A DNA stretch of 64,000 nt from Pseudomonas alkylphenolica (GCF_004025535.1 NZ_QJRG01000047.1:744001-808000), one strand, 5' to 3'. Positions 1-6,499 are shown, counted from the stretch's first letter. Translations and numbers: made by a program. The notes: generated by a model not told the origin, from the letters alone.

Positions 1-350
1 GCATCCTCAGCGGCCTGCCAGTCGGTCAGCGGCTGGCGCACCTGGTCGCGGAGGTTATCCATTGCCGTCACGAAGTCGCGCAGCTCGGCCTCGACAACCT
101 TCGGCATCTCCTTCAGGCGGCGCAGGTAGTCGCGGCCCGGCTTCTCGACGGCGGTCTTCGACTTGCTGACCTTGGCGGCCAGGCTGGCGATGCGCTCCCG
201 GCCCTTGCGGGTGGTCAGGTCTGGAACTTCGCCTTCGACTTCAGCCTTCACCGCGTCGATGAACTGGTGCAGGCCGCCGGCGACGTAGATAACCGGCGCG
301 TTCTCCTCGCTGATCTCGTCGATCGCGATCAGTTGCTGTTGTGCGGACAT
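1..350 (-). CDS. phage left-operon protein, C-terminus beyond window
   Basis: Leftward frame open from an ATG at 350 to the window edge (116 codons seen). The visible part begins MSAQQQLIAIDEISEENAPV and is strongly charged and helical (many K, E, R). It resembles the protein often labelled 'cell envelope biogenesis protein TolA' in Pseudomonas prophages, a label that probably reflects coiled-coil composition. It follows the small genes of the PL operon, where recombination-associated genes usually lie. Function is not known. Confidence 0.6.
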   Translation of the reverse strand, partial: MSAQQQLIAIDEISEENAPVIYVAGGLHQFIDAVKAEVEGEVPDLTTRKGRERIASLAAKVSKSKTAVEKPGRDYLRRLKEMPKVVEAELRDFVTAMDNLRDQVRQPLTDWQAAED

Positions 351-394
351 ACGAATCTCCCGCGCCATCCCTGCGGTGGGCGCTGATGAAGGGG

Positions 395-511
395 TTACTG
401 AGTGATGGTGCCGGCCAGTGAGCTGGCAAGCATGAAGGCGGTGCAGACGAGAAAGGTGAGGGCTGATCCACGCCAGTAGGCGATGCGCTTGGCGCGCTGG
501 TAGCTGGTCAT
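395..511 (-). CDS. small single-span membrane protein (38 aa)
   Basis: The start at 511 overlaps the stop of the upstream gene in an ATGA arrangement, which decides this short frame over a longer reading. The product begins MTSYQRAKRIAYWRGS and continues with one hydrophobic segment (about residues 14-34), so it is predicted to be an inner-membrane peptide with a basic N-terminus. It belongs to the leftward prophage operon. No family recognised. Confidence 0.5.
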   Translation of the reverse strand: MTSYQRAKRIAYWRGSALTFLVCTAFMLASSLAGTITQ

Positions 512-834
512 GGGTCGTGCCTGCCTTCGCCGTTGCACTTGTGACAGTTGGTGGTCGAGCCGTGATAGGGGCCGGAGAAGTGCAATGTGCCTGATCCCTT
601 GCACGTCCTGCAGGCGACCTTGTTGCGCTCGCGCTGTAGTTGCTTACGCAGGGTTTCCAGCTCGCTTTCACGCGGGTCGCTATCTGGCGCGTGGAACGCC
701 ATGCCGATGTTCTCCGCCCAGCCGACAACATCTTCGGCGACAGCACGGATCTGCTCAGGCGTCGCGGTTACGCCGTGTTCATCGAAGGCTTCAGAGAGCC
801 CTTCGGCGTAGTAGTCGGTCCGTGAGTAGCTCAT
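508..834 (-). CDS. phage protein with two CxxCxGxG-like zinc motifs
   Basis: 108 residues. The C-terminal third has CRTCKGSG and, about 20 residues later, CHKCNGEG, the spacing of a DnaJ-type zinc-binding unit. The preceding part (ELETLRKQLQRERNK) is a short helix. Such mini zinc-ribbon proteins are common in the early-left operons of Pseudomonas phages, with unknown role. It overlaps both neighbours by 4 nt, so it is probably translationally coupled. Confidence 0.65.
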   Translation of the reverse strand: MSYSRTDYYAEGLSEAFDEHGVTATPEQIRAVAEDVVGWAENIGMAFHAPDSDPRESELETLRKQLQRERNKVACRTCKGSGTLHFSGPYHGSTTNCHKCNGEGRHDP

Positions 835-1052
835 GCCCGCACCTCATACCCGACCGTCCACTCTCCGCAGATGCAGGCCCGGCATTTCCAGGCGGCCGGG
901 TTTTCGATGCTGGCCAGCTCGGCCTCGTGCACTGCCGCGGCGAAGGTCGGGCCCTTGAACAGCAACAGTACGCGGTCAGGCGGCAGGCACTGGCTGGATG
1001 GAAGTTCGGCAACCTGTTCGTCTATCAGGGATTTGACCAGTGCAGCGCTCAT
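831..1052 (-). CDS. hypothetical phage protein (73 aa)
   Basis: Overlaps the genes on either side by 4 nt (ATGA). The product has a CRACICGEW segment near the C-terminus that could bind metal together with the upstream cysteine (C23). No family recognised. Its place in the tightly packed PL operon is the main evidence that it is a gene. Confidence 0.55.
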   Translation of the reverse strand: MSAALVKSLIDEQVAELPSSQCLPPDRVLLLFKGPTFAAAVHEAELASIENPAAWKCRACICGEWTVGYEVRA

Positions 1053-1240
1053 GCAACCTCCTTGCGCCCATCAACGATCTTGTTGAGGCGCCCGCAGTAG
1101 TGGTTGAACTCTTCGATGGTGATTCGCTCATCGGCCAGCATTTCGGTAATGAGCTTTTGAACCATGACGCTCCAGCTCAGGTCCGTGCCGGGGTGCGCCA
1201 TGGCGTCGAGCTCGTTGTCGAGCAGGACGTGCGGGCTCAT
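1049..1240 (-). CDS. hypothetical phage protein (63 aa)
   Basis: Small acidic, helical product (MSPHVLLDNELDAMAHPGTD...) with 4-nt overlaps to both neighbours. No motif recognised. The unbroken chain of ATGA overlaps from 508 to 1653 supports it as a translated cistron of the leftward operon. Confidence 0.55.
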   Translation of the reverse strand: MSPHVLLDNELDAMAHPGTDLSWSVMVQKLITEMLADERITIEEFNHYCGRLNKIVDGRKEVA

Positions 1241-1653
1241 AGCTCGGCGTCCTCGGCCTGGGCAATCAGGCCGTCCCGTGCGAGTGGGCGGAGCAGCGTG
1301 CGGGCTATCTCCTGCAGCGCTTCGGTTGGGTCAGCACTGGCAATGGCCTCATCGGCCGCGCTGGACGCCTCGGACGAGTCTTTGCGCTTGGCTGCGAGGA
1401 CCAGCCGGCCGAGCACTGAAGGACTCATGCCGGAGCCACTGAGCTGGCCCATCAAGAACTCATCAACCGCCACGGCGAACTGGTCGAAGGTCACGCCCTG
1501 CGAACTGCGCAGGCGGCGCTTGAACGTCACGTCGCGGCCTTCGAGCAAGTCGGCTGCGGCGTTATCGATCCAGGCACGCTCGGCCACATCATCCGGATGT
1601 TCTCCGGGGAGCCGGTTGTCGTACTCAAACTGAGCCTTGCGAAGTGCGCCCAT
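1237..1653 (-). CDS. hypothetical phage protein (138 aa)
   Basis: Begins at an ATG with a strong upstream ggagg. The protein is acidic and alanine-rich with helical stretches, and no catalytic motif is visible. It overlaps the next leftward gene by 4 nt and lies 12 nt from the stop of the preceding gene. Role unknown; likely an early-left accessory protein of the prophage. Confidence 0.6.
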   Translation of the reverse strand: MGALRKAQFEYDNRLPGEHPDDVAERAWIDNAAADLLEGRDVTFKRRLRSSQGVTFDQFAVAVDEFLMGQLSGSGMSPSVLGRLVLAAKRKDSSEASSAADEAIASADPTEALQEIARTLLRPLARDGLIAQAEDAEL

Positions 1654-1665
1654 TGTCGCCTCCAG

Positions 1666-1914
1666 TTACGGTTGGGATGCTCGATAGCGCCGCATGAGGC
1701 CTTTCGTCAGGCGCTTCATGATTCGCGGGTATCGGTCAGGGTGGTGAAGGTTGCAGGGCAGGTCGCAGTGTTGACCCTGCCCATCTTCGAAGTGATCGCA
1801 CTGGCAGTGCTTATTGAGCAGCACCCTTGCCTCAGCTGCGCATGCAGCGCGCAGGGTGAACCAGCGACGACCGCCGCCACGGAAGACTGCGGCCGTTTCG
1901 ACTGTGACGGCCAT
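1666..1914 (-). CDS. small cysteine/histidine-rich phage protein (82 aa)
   Basis: The centre of the protein holds CQCDHF, QHCDLPCNLHH, a cluster of Cys and His that could form a zinc site. The C-terminus is basic (IMKRLTKGLMRRYRASQ), which would suit nucleic-acid contact. A good ggagg precedes the ATG. No named family recognised. Confidence 0.55.
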   Translation of the reverse strand: MAVTVETAAVFRGGGRRWFTLRAACAAEARVLLNKHCQCDHFEDGQGQHCDLPCNLHHPDRYPRIMKRLTKGLMRRYRASQP

Positions 1915-1934
1915 GGTCGCCTCCAGGTAGCGGG

Positions 1935-2204
1935 TTACTCGGCGGGAATAGGTGGGCAGGGCATCCAGTGCGTGTAAGGTGCCTGCTCCGATGGGCCGAC
2001 GCTTCCCTCCGGCAGCGCTACACAGCAGAAGTGCTCGTAGTGCTCGCCATGCACCAGCCAGCGCGGATCGTCCGCGTCGGGGTCCAGCGCGTCGAAGCTG
2101 ATGCGAATGTCGTCCGGCCAGTCATCTGGCTGTGGCGGGGCGTAGACCAAGACGGTCACACCAACCTCGGGCAGCCTGTCGCTGCACTTGATCCAGCCGC
2201 TCAT
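1935..2204 (-). CDS. DUF551-like phage protein (89 aa)
   Basis: Opens with SGWIKCSDRLPEVGVTVLVY and ends with THWMPCP, the typical start (W-x-x-C/V-x-D-x-L-P) and end (H-W-M-P-x-P) of DUF551 proteins found in many enterobacterial and Pseudomonas phages. Function of the family is unknown. It overlaps the upstream gene by 4 nt. Confidence 0.75.
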   Translation of the reverse strand: MSGWIKCSDRLPEVGVTVLVYAPPQPDDWPDDIRISFDALDPDADDPRWLVHGEHYEHFCCVALPEGSVGPSEQAPYTHWMPCPPIPAE

Positions 2205-2551
2205 GGCTTCACACGGGCGGCGAGCATGGCGTCAGCCATTGCGTAGGAGATTTCTGCGACGATGCGCATCTGCTCGCCCGAACTGTCGCCAGTGTCGTCG
2301 AGCTCCTTCGCCTGCCAAGGGTTGGCGAGGTAGCCGTTCATTGCCTTGGCTGCGAAGTAATCGCGGATGGTCAAACCGAAGCAGGTGCCGTGGCCACCGT
2401 AGTCGCTGGCCTGGACTGGAAACGCTGGCTGCTCGCCTTGCGTTGAAGGCTGGCACTCGTAGCAGATGCCGCCGACCTGTTCAGATTCGTCGATGCAGCT
2501 TTTGCAGCGCAGGCAATGGCCTACTCCAGACGGTTCTGGTGGCTGGTACAT
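2201..2551 (-). CDS. phage protein with GLTIRDYFAAKAM motif (116 aa)
   Basis: I place the start at the ATG at 2551 (MYQPPEPSGVG), not at a longer in-frame start. An N-terminal CLRCKSC...GGICYECQ four-cysteine zinc ribbon is followed by GLTIRDYFAAKAMNGYL, a motif widely seen in small phage proteins, then a helical tail. The combination suggests a regulatory or DNA-associated protein; no function is established. Confidence 0.65.
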   Translation of the reverse strand: MYQPPEPSGVGHCLRCKSCIDESEQVGGICYECQPSTQGEQPAFPVQASDYGGHGTCFGLTIRDYFAAKAMNGYLANPWQAKELDDTGDSSGEQMRIVAEISYAMADAMLAARVKP

Positions 2552-2852
2552 GGCTTGTCCTCTGGACCGCATTGGTCAGATGCCAGGCGCAGTGACCAAA
2601 CTGGGCGTGAAAAGCCAGCCTGGCACCTGCCAATGCGGTCGATGTGAAGGGAAGGGGATGCGGGATGCATCGGAAGTCACACATAGCCGGGGTCAGTGCC
2701 TTACTCGCGCGGCGGATCACTCTGCAAGCTGATCGGCCCCTTTCTCCCAGGTGCCGGCTGGCGCTTTCGCGGTACCGTGTGACTTCCGATGAACCCTGCG
2801 ATGGGGAGCAGGGCATCGGGCAGTTAACGTCAGGCTGACGAGGCGCTGGTTG
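2552..2852. other. 301-bp gene-free stretch with nested inverted repeats
   Basis: No convincing gene. Two structured blocks are seen. Block one: arms 2565-2575 and 2630-2640 are perfectly complementary (11 bp), and enclose a second perfect pair 2581-2588/2618-2625 and a small hairpin near 2590-2603. Block two: arms 2668-2682 and 2777-2791 are perfectly complementary (15 bp), and enclose 2685-2690/2754-2759. A purine-rich spacer (2645-2665) separates them. It could be a structured RNA, an old insertion scar or a regulatory leader. Confidence 0.6.
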
Positions 2853-3056
2853 TTACTGCTGGGTGCGTAATTCGCTGCGCGGCACCCAGGCGGTGCCGGT
2901 TTTCACCATGCAGCCGACGTAGGGAGCGAATCGGGTTTGGCGCTCGGTCTGGTAGCCGTACCAGGCACAGGACGACCAGTTGAATGCGGCGCTGACGGCG
3001 ACGACCAGAAGGCCAATGCCCGCGACGGCCACCAGGCCTATGCGCTTCTTCCTCAA
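2853..3056 (-). CDS. small membrane protein (67 aa)
   Basis: N-terminal MRKKR then a hydrophobic segment (about residues 7-25), followed by a short periplasmic part with two cysteines (SSCAWYGYQ, GCMVKTGTAWVP). Similar short phage proteins with an ending of the GCMVxxxxxWVP type are common in Pseudomonas prophages. It overlaps the TerB-like gene by 4 nt. Function unknown. Confidence 0.6.
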   Translation of the reverse strand: MRKKRIGLVAVAGIGLLVVAVSAAFNWSSCAWYGYQTERQTRFAPYVGCMVKTGTAWVPRSELRTQQ

Positions 3057-3490
3057 GCGTCGATACCGAAGTCTTTGAGGCGCAGGCCCAGCTGGGTGCC
3101 GATCTCGGCCAGGACCTTCAGTTCTTCAGGGCTGATGCTGCCGTCGCCTTCAGCCACGGTGATCATGTTGACGAACACCTCTTCAGCATCGAGCGGGTTG
3201 TTTTTGATGTCCGCGATCTCGCGCATGATGTTCATGCGGCCCAAGCGGAAGCCGGCCTGCAACTGCTCGGTGAACAGGTTCACCGTGGTGGTGATCTCCT
3301 GGCCGAAATGCTCCAGGTTCTTGTTGGCGCGGATCTGGATGTCGATCTGCGCCGCTTCGTTCTTGCTGATCTCGCCGTCAGCTGCTGCGACCAGCAGGCA
3401 GCCACCGACGATGGCCTGCATCAGGTCGCGATTTTCCAGTTTCTTGACTGCGCGCTTGGCGCCGAACAGCTTCTTTCCGATACCGAACAT
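3053..3490 (-). CDS. TerB-like tellurite-resistance family protein (145 aa)
   Basis: All-helical protein with two internal acidic loops, AAADGEISKNE (about residues 35-45) and AEGDGSISPEE (about 112-122), the D-x-D-G pattern of the metal-binding TerB/DUF533 fold. TerB domains are linked to tellurite resistance and to phage inhibition in ter operons, but single phage-borne copies have no proven role. It is preceded by a conserved leader hairpin at 3508-3550. Confidence 0.7.
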   Translation of the reverse strand: MFGIGKKLFGAKRAVKKLENRDLMQAIVGGCLLVAAADGEISKNEAAQIDIQIRANKNLEHFGQEITTTVNLFTEQLQAGFRLGRMNIMREIADIKNNPLDAEEVFVNMITVAEGDGSISPEELKVLAEIGTQLGLRLKDFGIDA

Positions 3491-3507
3491 GGGGTGTTCC
3501 TCTGGTT

Positions 3508-3550
3508 GATTTCCCGTCTGGCCCTGTCGCCAAGGCCAGCCAGTGAAATC
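3508..3550 (-). promoter_or_regulatory. leader hairpin, copy A (upstream of TerB-like gene)
   Basis: An outer stem pairs 3508-3513 (GATTTC) with 3545-3550 (GAAATC). An inner stem pairs 3518-3523 (CTGGCC) with 3534-3539 (GGCCAG), leaving a 10-nt loop that reads TTGGCGACAG on the minus strand. It lies directly upstream of the Shine-Dalgarno sequence of the TerB-like gene. A second copy with the same layout lies at 3701-3741. Confidence 0.6.
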
Positions 3551-3551
3551 T

Positions 3552-3683
3552 TCAGGCGCGATCCCGGTGCATCAGCTCAAGGATCAGCGCCTTCTCGTAG
3601 CCAGGCACGTCGCAGGTGGCGGTGTTGCTGATACGGTCGAGCTTCACGGCAACGCGGGCTTTGCGGAATTGCTTGCGGTTCAT
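3552..3683 (-). CDS. small basic phage protein (43 aa)
   Basis: Short frame from the ATG at 3683 (MNRKQFRKARVAVKLDRISN) to TGA at 3552. It follows a strong ggagga and the leader hairpin at 3701-3741, the same layout as the TerB-like gene behind copy A. It is the first cistron after PL. Basic N-terminus and small size are all that can be said of function. Confidence 0.6.
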   Translation of the reverse strand: MNRKQFRKARVAVKLDRISNTATCDVPGYEKALILELMHRDRA

Positions 3684-3700
3684 GTCGTGTTCCTCCAGTG

Positions 3701-3741
3701 GATTCCCAAAGCACCCGGTCGCCCAGGTGCTTCAGTGAATC
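3701..3741 (-). promoter_or_regulatory. leader hairpin, copy B (upstream of 43-aa gene)
   Basis: Outer stem 3701-3705 (GATTC) with 3737-3741 (GAATC). Inner stem 3710-3715 (AGCACC) with 3726-3731 (GGTGCT). The 10-nt loop reads TGGGCGACCG on the minus strand. Stem sequences differ from copy A but pairing is kept, while the loop core GGCGAC and the downstream gaggaacac are conserved. Confidence 0.6.
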
Positions 3742-3939
3742 TCGTGGTCCGTACGCCTCAGCCCGCTACTGGCGGCAGCATCGGCGCGATATCTGTCAAA
3801 GAACTTGGTTCCAGTCGGTCCCGCTTTCCGGGGCTGGGAGATCACTTCGCTGATCCCGTGCTATCTGGCGGCTTCACCAGTCGTGTGGCGGGTCTCTTGA
3901 GGCCCTGTGCAGGACCGGGTAGGTCGCTGTGTTAAGGCA

Positions 3940-3989
3940 AATTTAGAAAACTAAACAGAAGTCGTCAAGGATTATTTTAGAAAACTTAA
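3940..3989 (-). promoter_or_regulatory. leftward early promoter PL with repressor operators
   Basis: On the minus strand a -35 TTGACG (3963-3968) and a -10 TAAATT (3940-3945) are 17 nt apart. An operator TTTAG-AAAA-CTAAA (3942-3955) covers the -10 and spacer. A second, imperfect one, TTTAG-AAAA-CTTAA, lies at 3976-3989. Both share the half-site of the operators beside cI. The 3742-3939 leader ahead of the first gene holds no gene and could carry an antitermination site. Confidence 0.7.
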
Positions 3990-4073
3990 CAGGCGAAGCG
4001 GCCGAACACCTCCATGAGGACGCAAAGTCAAGACTTACGGTTTTGTAAGAGATCGGATAATCTGGCGTCAGAA

Positions 4074-4089
4074 CTGTACGGATATACAG
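4074..4089. promoter_or_regulatory. LexA (SOS) box upstream of DUF1654 gene
   Basis: CTGT-ACGGATAT-ACAG, an exact CTGT-N8-ACAG match, ending 15 nt before the ATG at 4105. Established knowledge: this is the LexA operator consensus of gamma-proteobacteria. It predicts that the DUF1654 gene is induced by DNA damage even while the prophage repressor holds. Confidence 0.75.
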
Positions 4090-4104
4090 TTACCGGAGAG
4101 GCAA

Positions 4105-4425
4105 ATGGCAAAGCCGAAGAAACAGAATCAGCAGGAAAAAGTAGTCATGTCTGGGGTGGAGCGCCTCGGCCTTCGTGTCTCATCAATGATCAATCACCCA
4201 ATCGCCCAGCAGCAGCGCTGGGTCACCATTCACCGATTGGACAGTGACGGAGATCGGGAGTGGGATGAGGTGATGGGCTTGCTTTCGGAGACCGATGGAA
4301 TCGACATGACGTTTAACGATGAGGACGAATCTGTGACGTTGCGATGGGAGGCCTCCTCAGAAAATGACCCCCAAGTAGAAGTCCATGACGAGTTTCTGAT
4401 GGTAGAGGAGCCGGCGCCTTTCTAA
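4105..4425 (+). CDS. DUF1654 family protein (106 aa)
   Basis: Contains VERLGLRVSSMINHPIAQQQ, a W-x-x-IHRL segment and ETDGIDMTFNDEDESVTLRW, the recognisable order of the Pseudomonas-specific DUF1654 family. The start at 4105 has a ggagagg upstream and a LexA box at 4074-4089. It sits between PL and cI on the opposite strand to both, with its own terminator at 4435-4458, so it is an independent SOS-type unit in the immunity region. Molecular function is unknown. Confidence 0.75.
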   Translation: MAKPKKQNQQEKVVMSGVERLGLRVSSMINHPIAQQQRWVTIHRLDSDGDREWDEVMGLLSETDGIDMTFNDEDESVTLRWEASSENDPQVEVHDEFLMVEEPAPF

Positions 4426-4434
4426 TCCCAACAA

Positions 4435-4458
4435 AAAGCCCGCTCGATGGCGGGCTTT
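4435..4458. terminator. intrinsic terminator after DUF1654 gene
   Basis: Perfect 9-bp stem AAAGCCCGC (4435-4443) / GCGGGCTTT (4450-4458) with a 6-nt loop. The A-rich left side and T-rich right side make it usable from both directions, closing the DUF1654 unit and the leftward lipoprotein/cI transcript. Confidence 0.8.
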
Positions 4459-4474
4459 CTAGATTGCGTGACGC

Positions 4475-4876
4475 TTAGAACAGCGGCATATGCACACCGC
4501 TCGGGCTCAGCTTCAGCCCTTTCACCAGGGCGCCGTTTTGAAACAGGAACTGATAGCCTTGATTTCCTGTGTATCCGCCGTAGCTGTTCTTGGCGTTCAC
4601 GTTCGTGGAAACGATGTACCCAGCGAACAAAGGCTTTCCTTCGACTGCGCTGCCGATGATGTATCCCTTCTCGACTTTCGAGAACTGGTACTGGGCAGAG
4701 GAGGGGTCTTTGAGGGTGCCGTTGAAGTACTGCCTGATGCGCTCTTCGGCCTGTTCCTGGGCAATCGGCTTACCGTAGTCAGCGCGCTCAATGTCTTGAG
4801 GCGTAGGTCCGGACGCGCAACCAGCAAGCACGGCCAGAGCCAGGATTATGAAGAGGCGTTGCAGCTGCATCGGCAT
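4475..4876 (-). CDS. lysogeny-expressed lipoprotein candidate (133 aa)
   Basis: Signal peptide with lipobox LAVLAGC (Cys20 in this numbering), so an acylated envelope lipoprotein. The mature part has a helical region (QEQAEERIRQYFNGTLKDPSSAQYQF) and a C-terminal beta part. A ggaggga lies 7 nt before the ATG at 4876. It is 37 nt downstream of cI in the same direction, so it is likely transcribed from PRM in the lysogen. That position fits a superinfection-exclusion or other conversion protein, which is inference. Confidence 0.65.
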   Translation of the reverse strand: MPMQLQRLFIILALAVLAGCASGPTPQDIERADYGKPIAQEQAEERIRQYFNGTLKDPSSAQYQFSKVEKGYIIGSAVEGKPLFAGYIVSTNVNAKNSYGGYTGNQGYQFLFQNGALVKGLKLSPSGVHMPLF

Positions 4877-4913
4877 ATGGATCCCTCCAATCGGAAAGAC
4901 CGCATTCTAGCAC

Positions 4914-5735
4914 TCAGGCCTTCTTGGCATTCCAGATGAGAAGCACCTTTGCATGGATGGTGACGTCATCAATCCGCGCGGTCTGGTTTTCATAATGCTG
5001 ATTGTCTGAGATCAGTCGGTAATGATCCTCATCCAGGCGCATGATCCGCTTGATGTACAGTTCTTGATGCCAGGTCACCACGTAGATGCCTTCACCAATA
5101 AACTCGTTGATGCCCCTATCAACAATGACAAGATCCTTGTCATTGATCGTGCCTTCCATGCTTTGCCCCCACCCGGTGATCATTGCCAGGGCAGTGGGGG
5201 AGGTATAGGTAACACCCTTCTCGCGGAGGATCTCCTCTCGCACAACCAGGTTGCGGACGGCCTCGTTGTAGTCGGCTGGCACTTGCCCGTGGCCCATCGC
5301 TCCGCGCACGTCGTACTGAGGAATCAGGATTTCTTCTTGGCGCGGACGGAGGTTTCCAAAGCTGGCGGGAAGATAGTCCGGATTAATCGCGTCGGGATTA
5401 TCGGCTTCAACCGCTGCCGCAAGCATCATTTCCCGAGCCTTCTCAGAGAGGTTCTTCCCAGCTTTGGATGCCAGCATCTGAGCCACAAGGTCAGCAGTAG
5501 AAGTGCCGGGCGCTGAATCTTCTCCCGATCCCGCAGAACCTGTCCCATCCGAAAGCCAGTCCGGAGAGCACTCAAGTGCTTTCGCAAGCGCGAGCAGGTT
5601 TTTGCCCTTCGCGCCGTTGGTCCCGTTCACCCAAAAGCTCACGGTGGCCTTCGATACGCCAGTCAGTTTGCTGATGTCTGTAGCGCTGAGGTTCAGCTGC
5701 CTCATGCGCGCGATGACACGATCTTTGAATTCCAT
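4914..5735 (-). CDS. cI: phage CI-type repressor, S24 peptidase family (273 aa)
   Basis: The N-terminal helix-turn-helix (residues 1-64, including LSATDISKLTGVSKATVSFW) binds the TTTAG-N4-CTAAA operators. The C-terminal S24 domain has the Ser/Lys dyad, Ser192 in GWGQSMEG and Lys229 in LYIKRI, so RecA-stimulated self-cleavage and SOS induction are expected. A linker of about 65 residues joins them. I place the start at 5735 rather than 5753: a -10 TAGAAT (5743-5748) lies 7 nt upstream and no Shine-Dalgarno sequence is visible, as in the leaderless lambda cI message. Confidence 0.9.
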   Translation of the reverse strand: MEFKDRVIARMRQLNLSATDISKLTGVSKATVSFWVNGTNGAKGKNLLALAKALECSPDWLSDGTGSAGSGEDSAPGTSTADLVAQMLASKAGKNLSEKAREMMLAAAVEADNPDAINPDYLPASFGNLRPRQEEILIPQYDVRGAMGHGQVPADYNEAVRNLVVREEILREKGVTYTSPTALAMITGWGQSMEGTINDKDLVIVDRGINEFIGEGIYVVTWHQELYIKRIMRLDEDHYRLISDNQHYENQTARIDDVTIHAKVLLIWNAKKA

Positions 5736-5736
5736 A

Positions 5737-5797
5737 TTTAGGATTCTAAACATAACGATGTTTAGATAACTTGCCTTGTGCTGTTAAGAACTCTAAA
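5737..5797. promoter_or_regulatory. right operator (three sites) with PR and PRM
   Basis: Three 14-bp sites are spaced 24 and 23 bp apart: TTTAG-GATT-CTAAA (5737-5750), TTTAG-ATAA-CTTGC (5761-5774) and TTAAG-AACT-CTAAA (5784-5797). PR on the plus strand: -35 TTGCCT (5771-5776), 17 nt, -10 TAAACT (5794-5799). PRM on the minus strand: -10 TAGAAT (5743-5748) with a poor -35 (AGTTAT), as expected for a promoter that needs repressor as activator. This is the classical lambda layout. Confidence 0.75.
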
Positions 5798-5824
5798 CTC
5801 GCTGTAGACATCGGAGAAACACCC

Positions 5825-6034
5825 ATGACCTACGACGAAGCCCTGAAACATTTCGGCACCGGCCGCGCAATCGGAGACGCCCTTGGCGTAACCGGAAGCC
5901 GCGTTTCTCAGTGCCGTACGACAGGCGGGTTCTCCTACCCAATGCAATGCGTGCTGGAGAAAGAGTCGAGCGGGGTGTTGATCGCCAAGCGCGAAGACGA
6001 TCCGGCTCACTCGCTCAAGAAATCCGCCGCCTAA
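5825..6034 (+). CDS. cro: Cro-like repressor (69 aa)
   Basis: Small protein starting MTYDEALKHFGTGRAIGDAL with a helix-turn-helix (ALGVTGSRVSQCRTTG) typical of Cro. Its gene diverges from cI across the three-site operator and has a cggaga Shine-Dalgarno sequence 5 nt before the ATG. The longer in-frame reading from 5771 overlaps PR and is unlikely. Expected role: repression of PRM and early promoters during lytic growth. Confidence 0.8.
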   Translation: MTYDEALKHFGTGRAIGDALGVTGSRVSQCRTTGGFSYPMQCVLEKESSGVLIAKREDDPAHSLKKSAA

Positions 6035-6066
6035 CCATTTCACCAGCCACAAAGGAAAAACCCCGT

Positions 6067-6267
6067 ATGTACATGGATCCCAATCAGAAGCGCGCCATTC
6101 CGGTGAAGGTTCGGTTTGAACCTGTGCTGGATCGGATCTTGCGCAAAGCAGCAACCAAAACCCGCATGCAGCACGCCACCTACCTCTACGAAATCATCGA
6201 GTGGGCAGTAGCCAACGGTGTCATCGAAGAGCTGATGCAGGACAAGCAAGAAGATATCGCGGGCTGA
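6067..6267 (+). CDS. small ribbon-helix-helix-like regulator (66 aa)
   Basis: Second gene after PR. The product starts MYMDPNQKRAIPVKVRFEP and continues with two helices (LDRILRKAATKTRMQHATYLYEII is split by a turn), the beta-strand plus two-helix layout of Arc/MetJ proteins. A position between Cro and the antirepressor suits a CII-like or Arc-like regulator. No family assigned with certainty. Confidence 0.55.
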   Translation: MYMDPNQKRAIPVKVRFEPVLDRILRKAATKTRMQHATYLYEIIEWAVANGVIEELMQDKQEDIAG

Positions 6268-6286
6268 AGGGCCTATGGAGGCCTAA

Positions 6287-6499
6287 ATGACCGTTGAACT
6301 TGAGAAGTTGCCGCCTGATACGCGGCGAAAGGTGGAGGGGTTGATGTGCCAGAACGGCTGGAGTTTCAGCCAGGCCATCAACGCGATGATGGAAACAGCC
6401 ATTGCGAGTGGGGCTGTTTCCGAAGTCGGCAGGAAGAAGGCCAAGGTCCTTCGATTGGTGACCCCAATGAGGGCCTCCGGCAGGGACTCTTCAGGGTAA
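6287..6499 (+). CDS. hypothetical early phage protein (70 aa)
   Basis: Begins at an ATG with tggagg 6 nt upstream. The sequence (MTVELEKLPPDTRRKVEGLM... FSQAINAMMETAIASG) resembles a second ribbon-helix-helix-type small DNA-binding protein with a basic tail (GRKKAKVLR). It lies 19 nt after the preceding gene, so probably the same transcript. Function unknown. Confidence 0.5.
   Translation: MTVELEKLPPDTRRKVEGLMCQNGWSFSQAINAMMETAIASGAVSEVGRKKAKVLRLVTPMRASGRDSSG

Noticed and set aside
2481..2816. Leftward 111-codon frame over the inverted-repeat region
   Set aside because: It overlaps the gene 2201-2551 in another frame, lacks a Shine-Dalgarno sequence and has an arginine/serine-rich composition typical of antisense readings.
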